Assembly: GCF_014639275.1 (NCBI RefSeq)
Contig: NZ_BMFW01000030.1
Location: 405-43,376, forward strand
Direction of reading: 5' to 3'
DNA from: Arthrobacter liuii
GTDB lineage: Bacteria > Actinomycetota > Actinomycetes > Actinomycetales > Micrococcaceae
Length of the DNA stretch: 42,972 nt
The notes under the pieces are model-generated. The model saw nothing but the letters and a program-made list of their open reading frames with translations, did not search any database and was not told where the DNA came from. The position numbers and the translations under genes were made by a program. Below are positions 16,725-24,816 of this stretch, piece by piece (position 1 is the stretch's first letter; every line of letters begins with the position of its first letter).

Positions 16725-17298
16725 GCTATAAGCCTTGCCTCGCGCATCGGGCTCACGGCGGTTGTAAGAGGGACTCCGGCTGACGATCACCTCGTCTATC
16801 GGCCATACGGGAGAACAGAAGCGGTGGTACGGATTAAGGCCGTCCTTGGACGCCTCGCAGTAGTTCGTGCTCACGGTGGTTCATCCGTCTCGAATCACCT
16901 GGCGGCATGACTCACCGTGGTTTGGGGCTCACGGCCCCCTTAGGTGCCAGAGGTGTGAATGTTGCGCTGTGCGGCAAGTTCCTCGACATGAGCGGGATGA
17001 GAATTGCTAAGTTGTTGGTCGATGGAGGGGTTCTTGACATAGGTGTCCTCGAAGCGAAAAGTGTCCGGTTGAAATCTGAGACCATGGACCGCCTGTGTCA
17101 GGAATACCCAATACCGAGCCAATCCTGACTTCTCCCGACGCTCTTACTGACGTCAGGTTGGGGTGTAGTCAAAGTGCTCCAACGTATTCTTTTCCTCGCG
17201 CGGAGTCAGCGAGTGATGGTCGCGTTTGATGATGGATTGGTCTTCAGCCTGTTGGGAAGCGGGTTTTCAACGTTTGGTGGCGCCGATAATCTTTGCTG
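16725..17298. other. Non-coding region upstream of the relaxase, possible oriT region
   Basis: No convincing gene is seen in about 570 bp. It contains an inverted CACGGTG/CACCGTG pair (around 16873 and 16913) and a GGGGC/GCCCC hairpin at 16924-16938. MobF oriT sites often lie beside the relaxase gene and contain inverted repeats, so this is the best place to look, but no recognised nic sequence was identified. Confidence 0.3.
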
Positions 17299-18216
17299 AT
17301 GATGCTCCTGTCGCTGCGCTTCGTCCAGGGAAGAATCTGTGCCACAAAACGTGTCTTGATGATTCTGGGCTGTCTTATGGTCGTGGTTTTGCCGATTGCC
17401 GGTTGTGACTTGAACGGGACGGTTTTCGGCTCTCAAGGGGTGTCGAGTTCGTCTGCGGACGATGATTCCGTTTCGGGTCAGCGCTTGCCTGTGGGTGATC
17501 TGCCGGGGTGGCGGCAGGTTTTCGCCAGTGACTTCACGCAGGGTGATGTCCCTGTGGGCGGCTTCCCAGGAGCAGTGTATGGCGCTGAATGGAGCGCTGG
17601 CTATGGCGATGGGACACCCGACACGGCGGGACAGTTATCGGGCGGGAAATCCGGTTACTACCCGTCGAAGGTCCTCAGCGTTAAGAATGGCGTCTTGGAC
17701 TGGTATTTGCACTCCGAAAGCGGTATTTCGATGGGCGCCGCTCCTACCCCCGTCATCGCGAACAGCAGCCAGAACCCGCACCGTCCCAACAGCCAGCTGT
17801 ATGGGCGGTATTCCGTGCGTTTCAAAGCGGATTCCCTCCCCGGGTTCAAGACGGCGTGGCTGATGTGGCCAGACAGCGGCCTCTGGCCTATGGATGGTGA
17901 ACTGGATTTTCCGGAGGGGGATCTTGCAGGACTGATCTTCGGCGCGTTCCACCGGAGCGGGTCGTCCCAGGACGTTTATGACGTGGTGCCATCAATCGCA
18001 CTGTTCACGTCCTGGCACACGGCGACTACTGAATGGACACCTGGACGTGTCGCCTTCTTCCTTGATGGTAAGGAACTCGGCACGACCACCGTCGGTACGC
18101 CAATTAAGCCCATGCATTACATCCTGCAGACCGAGTCTTGCCTTCCCGGTTGCCCAGCGCCGACGACTGCCGGCCACGTCCAGGTCGCGTGGGTCGCCGT
18201 CTGGTCAAGGATCTGA
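17299..18216 (+). CDS. GH16-like secreted lipoprotein
   Basis: About 305 residues with a lipoprotein signal: a basic n-region (ATKR), a hydrophobic core and the lipobox PIAGC (Cys36 from this start). After a Ser/Asp linker comes a beta-jelly-roll domain resembling glycoside hydrolase family 16. The active-site pattern GELDFPEGD shows Glu201, Asp203 and Glu206 in the ExDxxE spacing, preceded by GRYSVRFKADSLPGFKTAWLMWP-type strands and followed by the W-x-P-G-R-V-A-F-F-L-D-G strand. GH16 enzymes cleave beta-1,3/1,4-glucans or galactans; the substrate here is unknown. No Shine-Dalgarno site is clear, and ATG codons at 17302 or 17359 are alternatives. It is the first gene beyond the relaxase and looks like cargo. 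Confidence 0.78.
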   Translation: MMLLSLRFVQGRICATKRVLMILGCLMVVVLPIAGCDLNGTVFGSQGVSSSSADDDSVSGQRLPVGDLPGWRQVFASDFTQGDVPVGGFPGAVYGAEWSAGYGDGTPDTAGQLSGGKSGYYPSKVLSVKNGVLDWYLHSESGISMGAAPTPVIANSSQNPHRPNSQLYGRYSVRFKADSLPGFKTAWLMWPDSGLWPMDGELDFPEGDLAGLIFGAFHRSGSSQDVYDVVPSIALFTSWHTATTEWTPGRVAFFLDGKELGTTTVGTPIKPMHYILQTESCLPGCPAPTTAGHVQVAWVAVWSRI

Positions 18217-18670
18217 AGGGACAGTGCGAGCAAGACAGGAAAAACCATCAAGTTCATGCTTTGACTTCATCAAGATTCCCGCAGACTTGAGAAACCGGAA
18301 CACACCTGTCTGGCATAGCAGGAAACGGAAAGGTGCCTTTATGGCGGCGCCGCCGCCAAAGCCGCGTTCCTCAACGCGGGATCCCAGCTCGCGGGGGATT
18401 CCCGGTACTCCAACATGCCCAAGAGCCGCTCCCGCCAACACGTCACCGCTTGATGAATGCGGAGAGACATCCATCACAGCAGGGCCACGAGCCCTCCAGC
18501 TTTCAAGACACGGAACCTGTTTCGCCGTCGACCACGACAAGATTCCCTAACGCTTGTCAAGCCTTTTTTGGTTCTGGACGACAGGCAGGGTTGAGTGCAC
18601 CGTCACCTGTGTTCTGCAAAGGTGACGGTCGGGTGCTATCCATCCGGGAAGGACGATCGGCGGGGGGCTG
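18217..18670. other. Gene-free stretch with a hairpin ahead of the parA remnant
   Basis: No coding region could be supported. A perfect 10-bp inverted repeat, ACCGTCACCT/AGGTGACGGT (18599-18608 / 18620-18629, 11-nt loop), lies ahead of the ParA-like sequence and could be an operator or a deletion scar. No T-run follows it. Confidence 0.4.
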
Positions 18671-19483
18671 TTGACGCCCGGGCTGGTGGTGGCCCGGGAG
18701 AGCGCCTGTGGTCTCAGACCGCTTGCCGAACGGTATCGATGGTGGTGCTGGCTACCTTGTCAGGCGTGCCCGTTTCGCTTCGATCGTGTGGGACCGGGAC
18801 TGGGTCCTGCAGAAAATGTTGAAGCTGACCAACTCACGTTTGCTGATGTGCTGTTGGGGGAGAGGGTCCACGACGTCGAAGTAGAGGGCATCTGGGAAGG
18901 GCTCGCGGTTCTCCCGGGCAACTCCAACACGACCAAAGCCATCCAGCAGCTGCACACTGAGCACGGCCGCGAGTACCGACTCAAAGAAGCCCTGGCGGAC
19001 AGCATGGGTCGCTACGACATCATCCTCATTGACTGCGCACCCAGCCTGGAGTTGCACACCATCAATGCGCTTGCAGCGGCGCACCGCGCCCTCGTGATCT
19101 GCCAACCTGGCAAATTCTCCCTCGACGGATCGAGCCAGCTGCAGCTGAGCTTCGACAGCGTCTCACGGTACTACAACCCCCTGCTGACAGTGGCAGGAGT
19201 GATAGTCAACGGAAACCGCAACACCCTGACGCACAAGGCATGGATAGGTGACCTCGCCGAAGCCTCGCCGTGGCGCGTGTTCACGCCCTACGTGCCGTAT
19301 TGGAGCGTTATCCAGGACGCCATGGAAGCCGGCCTGGGCCTGGACGAGTGGCCCGGAGACGACAAAGCGCGGCAAGCCTACGAAATTTACGCACGGCACC
19401 TCGCGCACCTGGATGAAATCGAGCTTCGTCCGCACCTGGAGAAAATGTTCCCAAAGCACGACTACAGCACCCTGGAGAGCTGA
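18671..19483 (+). pseudogene. N-terminally truncated ParA-type partition ATPase
   Basis: Residues from about 45 onward match the second half of actinobacterial plasmid ParA proteins: DQLTFADVLLGE, VLPGNSNTTKAIQQLHTEHG, Walker B region YDIILIDCAPSLELHTINAL, CQPGKFSLDGSSQLQLS and PYVPYWSVIQDAMEAGLGLDEWPG. The deviant Walker A (KGGxGKST) and the following DADPQ segment, needed to bind and hydrolyse ATP, are absent; the first 44 residues of the open frame have no ParA character, and no shifted-frame copy of Walker A was found upstream. The remnant is therefore probably non-functional, although a shortened product cannot be excluded. The stop is 1 bp before the ATG of the small downstream gene, the layout of a parA-parB operon, which points to plasmid ancestry for this segment. 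Confidence 0.8.
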
Positions 19484-19484
19484 C

Positions 19485-19913
19485 ATGGCACCACGACCCG
19501 AACGCCGAAAGAGTACTCTCGGGGCCGCGCACCCCATCGAGCACCAAAACAACCAGGTGCCCGTGGAGGAGAAACACGAGGCCGCGGGGCCTCTAGCTGG
19601 CCCCAAGGACCAGGCCCATTCGGCCTCTCAGGCACAGGAAGAACGTGCCGCGTCGGCCGCTACGCCGCGTAGTGTGAATAAGTCCGGCAAGGCGCAGCCA
19701 AAGGGCGCCTTTTACGCCGACGAAGACGTACTCGAACGCATCCGGGCCGCATGGTTTCACACGCCGACCACTGCCGCCGAGAGGGAAGCATCCTTTTCGG
19801 ACTTCCTTCGGGAAGCTGCGCTGGAGAGGATGCAGCGGCGCGAGAAAACATATAACGGAGGCGACCCCTTTCCCTTTGTCCCTTCAGGCCGAATCGCGCG
19901 TGGCCGCCGATAA
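19485..19913 (+). CDS. Small partition-like partner protein of ParA
   Basis: A 142-residue basic, hydrophilic protein beginning 1 bp after the ParA remnant stop. Its first 75 residues are low-complexity and rich in Ala, Glu, Lys and Pro; the C-terminal part (GAFYADEDVLERIRAAWFHT and FSDFLREAALERM) looks like a ribbon-helix-helix or short helical DNA-binding domain, as in small centromere-binding proteins that partner ParA in actinobacterial plasmids. Assignment rests on gene position and this helical signature; no ParB/Spo0J-type HTH is present. The 43-bp palindrome only 8 bp after its stop could be its binding site. Confidence 0.6.
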   Translation: MAPRPERRKSTLGAAHPIEHQNNQVPVEEKHEAAGPLAGPKDQAHSASQAQEERAASAATPRSVNKSGKAQPKGAFYADEDVLERIRAAWFHTPTTAAEREASFSDFLREAALERMQRREKTYNGGDPFPFVPSGRIARGRR

Positions 19914-19921
19914 ACGAAGAT

Positions 19922-19964
19922 CGATTGTCCCTTATATAACTAATAGGTATATAGGGGACAATCG
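19922..19964. repeat. 43-bp near-perfect palindrome, candidate centromere or operator
   Basis: Two 17-bp arms (19922-19938 and 19948-19964) pair with one mismatch around a 9-nt centre. Each arm joins a GTCCC block to TATATA, unusually AT-rich for this DNA. It follows the partition-like gene directly and lacks a T-run, so a protein-binding site such as parS fits better than a terminator. Confidence 0.55.
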
Positions 19965-20127
19965 CAGTGCGTTCAACGCGACGTCAAACGGTTCCGTACC
20001 GCCGTGAAGGAAGCCAAAGCGGCTCATCCTGCCGGGACCGGTGACCATCCGGCCCTGCACGAGACACATAGAGACGGTAAACGCCTACGCCACGCCGCTG
20101 CATGACGGGCATCCGCGCCGGCGGCCG

Positions 20128-21509
20128 GGGACTGTCCGATAAACGGTGTGTGGAGTCCGGCCGGTTTTCATTATTGAGTGGTTCTTTCGAACCGGCCCGC
20201 GAAGGTAATCGCGAACGCGTTTAGCGCAGGCTTCCACCTCATCACCCAGCGTGCCCTGCCGCCCCCGGTGGGATCAAGAGACCGGGTGGCCAGGTACAGG
20301 CATTTCAGGGCAGCGGTTTCATTCGGAAAGTGCCCGCGGGCCCTCACCGCCCTGCGGTAGCGGGCGTTGATCGACTCGATCGCGTTCGTCGTGCAGATCA
20401 CCCGCCGTATCTCGACGTCGTACTCCAGGAACGGCACGAACTCAGCCCACGAGGCTTCCCAGAGCCGCACGATGGCCGGATACCGCTGGCCCCACTCAGC
20501 CGTGAACTCGGCGAACCGGTCCTTCGCCGCTTGCTCGGACGGGGCCGTATAGACCGGCTTGAGGGCCTTGACGATGCCGTCGCGGTGCTGGCGTCCGGCG
20601 TAGCGGAAGCTGTTACGGATCAGGTGCACGATGCACTGCTGCACGACCGTTCGCTCCCACGTGGTGGTGATCGCCTCCGGCAGGCCCTTGAGCCCGTCAC
20701 AGACGGCGATCAGTACATCTTCCACGCCGCGGTTCTTCAGCTCGGAGAATACCTGCAGCCAGAACCGTGCACCCTCGCCCCCGTCGCCGGCCCAAATGCC
20801 CAGAATCTCCCGCTCCCCACCGGTGGTGACTCCCATGACGACGTAGAACGGGGTGTTGCGCACCTGCCCGTCACGGACCTTGACGACGATGGCGTCAACG
20901 AAGAGCACCGGATAGAGCGGATCCAGGGGCCGGGCGGACCATTCGGCCAGTTCCGAGGCGACTTTCTCCGTGATGCGGCTGATGGTGTCCTTGGAGACCT
21001 TGGCACCGTAGACCTCCTCGAAGTGCGCGGCGATTTCCCCGGTCGTCAGACCCCGTGCGGACAGTGAGAGTACGATCTGGTCGATCCCGTCCAGCCGCCG
21101 CTTCCGCTTGGGAACGATCACCGGCTCGAAGGAACCGTCCCGGTCCCGGGGCACCTCAATCTCGACCGGGCCGATCTCGGTCAGCATGGTCTTTGATCTA
21201 GTGCCGTTACGCATGTTGGCTGCGATCGGTGTCTGGCCGTGCTCGTGACCGAGGTGCTCGGTCAGCTCGGCTTCCAGCGCGGTCTCCAGGACGTTCTTCG
21301 TGAGCTGGTTGAGCAGCCCGCCGGGGCCGACCAGGCTTACGCCCTGTTCCTTGGCCTGAGCGAGCAACCGCTCGGCAATTTCCTTCTGATCGATGATCTC
21401 TCCCGTCACAGGATCGATCATCACCCCCGTCATCTCGGTCGTGGTCTCTGACACGGCCGTCTCCTTTCGGATCAGGCCAGACCCCACACACCGTTATTCA
21501 GACAGTCCC
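20128..21509. mobile_element. Complete IS256-family insertion sequence
   Basis: The 1382-bp element has 30-bp terminal inverted repeats (20128-20157 and 21480-21509; 26 of 30 positions match) beginning GGGACTGTC, and an 8-bp target duplication GGCGGCCG at 20120-20127 and 21510-21517. It carries one intact transposase gene. Length, ends and duplication size are those of the IS256 family, and the intact state suggests recent insertion. Confidence 0.9.
20171..21454 (-). CDS. IS256-family transposase (intact)
   Basis: A 427-residue mutator-type DDE transposase. The catalytic residues lie in LFVDAIVVKVRDG (first Asp), AVCDGLKGLPEAI (second Asp) and ICTTNAIESINARYRR (Glu). The N-terminal DNA-binding half includes QRNGTRSK-like and IEVPRDRDGSFEP segments usual for the family, and the sequence runs to the end without frameshift or stop. 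The GTG at 21454 is chosen because AAAGGAG lies six bases upstream; earlier in-frame codons fall close to the inverted repeat. It fills the element between the terminal repeats. Confidence 0.92.
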   Translation of the reverse strand: MSETTTEMTGVMIDPVTGEIIDQKEIAERLLAQAKEQGVSLVGPGGLLNQLTKNVLETALEAELTEHLGHEHGQTPIAANMRNGTRSKTMLTEIGPVEIEVPRDRDGSFEPVIVPKRKRRLDGIDQIVLSLSARGLTTGEIAAHFEEVYGAKVSKDTISRITEKVASELAEWSARPLDPLYPVLFVDAIVVKVRDGQVRNTPFYVVMGVTTGGEREILGIWAGDGGEGARFWLQVFSELKNRGVEDVLIAVCDGLKGLPEAITTTWERTVVQQCIVHLIRNSFRYAGRQHRDGIVKALKPVYTAPSEQAAKDRFAEFTAEWGQRYPAIVRLWEASWAEFVPFLEYDVEIRRVICTTNAIESINARYRRAVRARGHFPNETAALKCLYLATRSLDPTGGGRARWVMRWKPALNAFAITFAGRFERTTQ

Positions 21510-21558
21510 GGCGGCCGGGGCCACGGGTGCAACGGTTCCTGTTGCCCTCTCGGGGGTG

Positions 21559-22038
21559 TCAGTCGGTGTCGGTGTCATCGGCGGGGACGCGGCGGAAGTC
21601 TCTGGAGAGATAGAGGGCAAGTGCGGGTGAGTTGCTCTCCTCAACGGTGACGCTCAGCGTGGTGCGGCCCAGGGTGTGCAGGATGTGCATGCAGTGGCGA
21701 AGGAGTTCTTCCGCGAGGCCCTGGCGGCGGTGATCGGGGTGGGTGAAGAGTTCGTCAATGACCGCTTCACCGTTGCGTTCGATGATGATGATGGCGGCAA
21801 TGATTTGGCCGTCGGGTCCATACGCGACGAAGGAGGCGGCATCGGAGGTGGGGGTGCGGTCCTCATCCGTGGCGACGGCGCGGCCCAGCCTGCGCGGGCC
21901 GGACTGTGCGGCGTAAGCCTGCCGGTAAAGACTCGCGAGTTGGGGAAGGTCTGCCGGTTCCAGGGGCCGGAGAGGGACGCGGTCCGATGTGGTGCCTTCT
22001 GGTCCGGTCGCTGCACGAAGGGTGATCGAAGCGTTCAT
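21559..22038 (-). CDS. GNAT-family N-acetyltransferase
   Basis: A 159-residue acetyl-CoA-dependent acyltransferase. The GNAT core is visible: strand 4 (AVIDELFTHPDHR), the acetyl-CoA pyrophosphate loop RRQGLAEELLRHC (R/Q-x-x-G-x-A), and motif B (TLSVTVEESNSPALALYLSRDF) with its conserved Asn and Tyr. The N-terminal part (PLRPLEPADLPQLASLYRQAY) forms the first strand and helices. The ATG at 22038 is preceded by GGAAAGG; a longer frame upstream lacks a ribosome-binding site. The acceptor substrate is unknown. It diverges from the Gly-rich gene at 22195 and is separated from the IS by 50 bp. Confidence 0.9.
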   Translation of the reverse strand: MNASITLRAATGPEGTTSDRVPLRPLEPADLPQLASLYRQAYAAQSGPRRLGRAVATDEDRTPTSDAASFVAYGPDGQIIAAIIIIERNGEAVIDELFTHPDHRRQGLAEELLRHCMHILHTLGRTTLSVTVEESNSPALALYLSRDFRRVPADDTDTD

Positions 22039-22194
22039 GGCCGGTCTTGCCTTTCCTGGTTCAGTCGCACTGTTGAATTTAGTGTCGGGCATCCTACGGA
22101 TATTTTCGCCCCCGGCACCGGGGGAAGTGATCCGGTTGTAGTCTGGCGCGTAGGGGGTATTACTGCACTGAAGACCGTTCCGGAGGAGTTCCAC

Positions 22195-22797
22195 ATGCCG
22201 TTTATCCAGAGCTTGAAGCAGCGCATCACCGCTGCAATGGACGTCTTTACCGGTTCACGGGACCCGCAGCAGCGCGCCCGGCAGGCTGCGGCAGTCCTCC
22301 CGCAGGCGATGTCGACCGCGCAGGCCCGGATCGAGGGAACCAGGAACTACCTTGGCTCCCTTCCGGTCCCCGTAGGCCCCGGGGCCCATCAAGGCATCGC
22401 CGAGGCCGAAGGCAACCTCCGCTCAGCGGTGTCTTTGCAGAGCAGTGATCCGGTGAACGCACTCGCCTATGCCCGGATGGCAGCAGAGCAGGCTACCCGG
22501 GCCGGGCAAATGGCCCAGGCCGAGGCCCAGGCGGGGGTGCACGGCTATAACGGCGCTGGCCCGTGGGGTCGGGCAGGGTCTGGAAATGGTGGCGGGTTTG
22601 CCCGCGGGCTCGGCGCTGGGGTCCTCGGCGGGATTGCGGGCAATATGCTTTTCGGTGGCCTTTTCGAAGACCGCGATCGTGATGAGGGACGCGGGTTCGA
22701 GGCAATGGGCGACGATGACTATTTCGGCAATGACGGCGGCGGCTTCGGGGGTGGAGACGTCAGCGGCTTTGGCGGGGGAGACGAGGGAAGCTTCTGA
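22195..22797 (+). CDS. Gly-rich protein resembling the C-terminal part of TPM-domain proteins
   Basis: A 200-residue protein with a strong GGAGGA ribosome-binding site at 22182-22187. Residues about 10-115 are Ala/Gln-rich helices (RARQAAAVLPQAMSTAQARI, NALAYARMAAEQATRAGQMA) and the rest is Gly-rich with a hydrophobic patch (LGAGVLGGIAGNMLFGGLF) and an acidic GGGDVSGFGGGD tail. This order resembles the region that follows the TPM domain in larger actinobacterial membrane proteins, but the TPM domain and signal peptide are absent. It may be a stand-alone relative or a remnant that kept its own start. Function is unknown. Confidence 0.65.
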   Translation: MPFIQSLKQRITAAMDVFTGSRDPQQRARQAAAVLPQAMSTAQARIEGTRNYLGSLPVPVGPGAHQGIAEAEGNLRSAVSLQSSDPVNALAYARMAAEQATRAGQMAQAEAQAGVHGYNGAGPWGRAGSGNGGGFARGLGAGVLGGIAGNMLFGGLFEDRDRDEGRGFEAMGDDDYFGNDGGGFGGGDVSGFGGGDEGSF

Positions 22798-22880
22798 CTT
22801 CATCTGACGACAGGCACTCTTGTCACCCCGGTCCTGTCCGCAAGGACCAGCCTGAAGGGCATGGAAGTGGGGGTGGTTTT

Positions 22881-22970
22881 TAGCCAGGCCCTGACGGCCG
22901 TGGTTTTATGGGTTTGGTAGTTGTCGCAGATCAGGTGCACGTCCAGATTAGCCGGGACTTGGGCTTCGAT
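22881..22970 (-). pseudogene. IS630-family transposase remnant
   Basis: A short minus-strand frame reads LDVHLICDNYQTHKT followed by AVRAWL, the hallmark second-aspartate region of IS630/Tc1-type transposases (usually HLICDNYxTHK). An in-frame stop lies just upstream and the downstream FTPTSSSWLNQVE region is missing, so only about 30 codons survive. Confidence 0.7.
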
Positions 22971-23723
22971 CTCGGTCTATTTCGTCGAGCGCCATGGAGT
23001 TGCGGTCCTAATTGTCCATTCGTTGTTCTTGTGATTGCTTTGTATCGTTTCCATCGACGGCCCGCGGTTCCCCCCAACCTGTGGGCCTTCTCTATGGGGC
23101 TTGGGTGTCCGTCCTGCGCGCGCCGAGACCAAGATTGTGGACATGGTGGAGAAATCTTGAGGCCATCTTGAGGCGCAGAGGCGAACATGGATCGGCCCGT
23201 GAAGCAGATGCGGTACTTGGGCTCTGTGAGCCGATTTCTGTAGCCGCGCGGGAATCGGACCTAAGCCTGGATAGTGCGCCATTGCCGGGCAGGACGCTGC
23301 GACGCTGCGACACACTACTGATCTGACGTTGAAACCCTTGGGTTCGCAACCGTCGAGGTCGGGTTGGCTCCTGAAGAGTTTCCTGAGAACCAGGAGCCAA
23401 CCCTGCAGAGCCTCCGGGCCATCGGCATGCCGGTGTGGGCGTCGTCACCAACGGGAACCACGACCCAGCAAACGTCGAAAATCGACAAAATAGGACTCGA
23501 ACCACTCCTGGGCCGGATTTTCAGCTCCGAATTGACAAACCACGCGAGGGGACAATCCAAAGCCTCGCGGAATTACCGCTCCTTCTCATTGAAGCCAAGT
23601 AGGGCCGGGACATCGCTTGGGATCCTCGGCACCACTGCACCGCGTCTTGCTCTCGCTGTACAGGCGCCCGATGACCGTGCGGCGGATGCCGCTGCTGGGT
23701 CTGGCGCCGGCCCCGGAACGAAA
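22971..23723. other. Gene-free decayed stretch
   Basis: About 750 bp with no open frame that resembles a known protein or has good start signals. The only clear structure is the inverted repeat at 23361-23403. Together with the IS630 scrap beside it, this suggests old mobile-element debris. Confidence 0.5.
23361..23403. repeat. Perfect 13-bp inverted repeat
   Basis: GGGTTGGCTCCTG (23361-23373) and CAGGAGCCAACCC (23391-23403) pair perfectly around a 17-nt loop. No T-run follows on either strand, and no adjacent gene needs a terminator here. Confidence 0.6.
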
Positions 23724-23753
23724 GCGCGGCACCTCCCGAGGAAGGTGCCGCGC
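23724..23753 (-). terminator. Terminator of the secreted propeller-like gene
   Basis: A perfect 11-bp GC-rich stem (23724-23734 / 23743-23753) lies 22 bp beyond the stop of the minus-strand gene; the T-run after it is weak. Confidence 0.65.
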
Positions 23754-23775
23754 GGTTTCGTCTGCGGAGGCGTCC

Positions 23776-24816
23776 TTACTGGGCGCTCGTGAAGAGCAGG
23801 CCCTTGGGGTGGATCGAGGACAGGCCCGGGACCGGTGTGAGCGATCCGGTCGAGAGGTCCAGGCTCGCGAGGTAGTCAGGGGCGGTATCGGGTGTCACGG
23901 TTGAGAGGGCTTGGCCTGCCGTGAACGGTCCGGTCACGGAGTGCACCGTGTTGTGGTCCGGGTCGGTGATCCAGAGTGTCTGCTGGGACGTCGTGGCGAA
24001 GGCGGTGTCGTCGACCTGGCCGTTGAGGTTGAGGACCTGCAGCGACTGCTGCGGGGTTCCGGCCCGGTCCGCGAAGATCAGCTGCTGGTCGCCCTGGGAA
24101 GCGAGCATGAACTGGTTCTTGAAGCGGGGGCTTTCGGCCGGGACCACCGTGGCGGAGTCAGGGTCGGTCAGTGCGAGGGGCGTGGTTCCGGTCGAGCCGG
24201 TGTTGGCGACGGCAGCGGTGGCGTTGTCTGTGAAGACCGGGGCCAGGGCGGCGGTCGAGCCGCTCAGCGTTGCCTGGTAGACAGCCGGTCCGGTGGTGTC
24301 GGCCGGGTTCGAGGCGGTAATGAAGATCTTGCCCTGGTAGATCGTGGCAGTGTCCGTGCCGCCGCCGTGCGTCAGCCCGGTGTAGGTGTAGTCCTTGACG
24401 GCGGTGGCGCCGGCGGCGGGTGTCACGGTGTGGAAGGCGGAGTTGCCGTCCTCGTTCGTTGTCACCAGCAGCCTTTGGCCAGCCTCGTCAGCGTGCAGCC
24501 CGTCGATCTTGCCCGTGATCGTCCAGGACGCGCCTGGCGTGCCGGCCAGGGAGTACTGCTGGATCGTGCTCGCGGTTGCGCCGCTGGCGGAGGGCTCGCC
24601 CATCGGCCCGACGCCGTTCTGGAATGCCACGTAGATGTTGTTGCCAAGCCGGGTGATGTCATCGGGCTTGCTCTCGCTGCCGACGGCAGCGAAGGACTTG
24701 ACCGTGTAGGGTTCCGCCGGGGCGGCGATGGCGGGGACGGCGGTGCAGCTCAGGAGGGCTGCCGCGGAGAGCGCAGCGCCGAGCATGAAGGGCTTACGGG
24801 AAGGTCTGATGTCCAT
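23776..24816 (-). CDS. Secreted propeller-like protein of unknown function
   Basis: A 346-residue exported protein. The N-terminus has a charged start (MDIRPSRKP), a hydrophobic core (MLGAALSAAALLSC) and an AIA-AP signal-peptidase site near residue 34. The mature part has repeated strand pairs of the kind found in beta-propellers: DDITRLGNNIYVAFQNG, DGLHADEAGQRLLVTTNED, GKIFITASNPAD, NQFMLASQGDQQLIFADRAG and QTLWITDPDHNTVHSV. No catalytic residues can be named. The start at 24816 is preceded by TTGAGGAA; an in-frame ATG at 24837 overlaps that site. The protein may bind ligands or surfaces outside the cell. It is followed by its own terminator. Confidence 0.75.
   Translation of the reverse strand: MDIRPSRKPFMLGAALSAAALLSCTAVPAIAAPAEPYTVKSFAAVGSESKPDDITRLGNNIYVAFQNGVGPMGEPSASGATASTIQQYSLAGTPGASWTITGKIDGLHADEAGQRLLVTTNEDGNSAFHTVTPAAGATAVKDYTYTGLTHGGGTDTATIYQGKIFITASNPADTTGPAVYQATLSGSTAALAPVFTDNATAAVANTGSTGTTPLALTDPDSATVVPAESPRFKNQFMLASQGDQQLIFADRAGTPQQSLQVLNLNGQVDDTAFATTSQQTLWITDPDHNTVHSVTGPFTAGQALSTVTPDTAPDYLASLDLSTGSLTPVPGLSSIHPKGLLFTSAQ

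Noticed and set aside
18664..18675. GGGGGCTGTTGA resembles the tRNA-Thr 3' end and following bases (GGGGGCTCTTGA at 11443-11454), a second possible att site.
   Set aside because: It has a mismatch, lacks the T-arm part, and is G-rich low-complexity; the match at 34268 is better though still weak.
19975..20110. Short protein-like frame after the 43-bp palindrome.
   Set aside because: Under 50 codons, without a start signal or known similarity.
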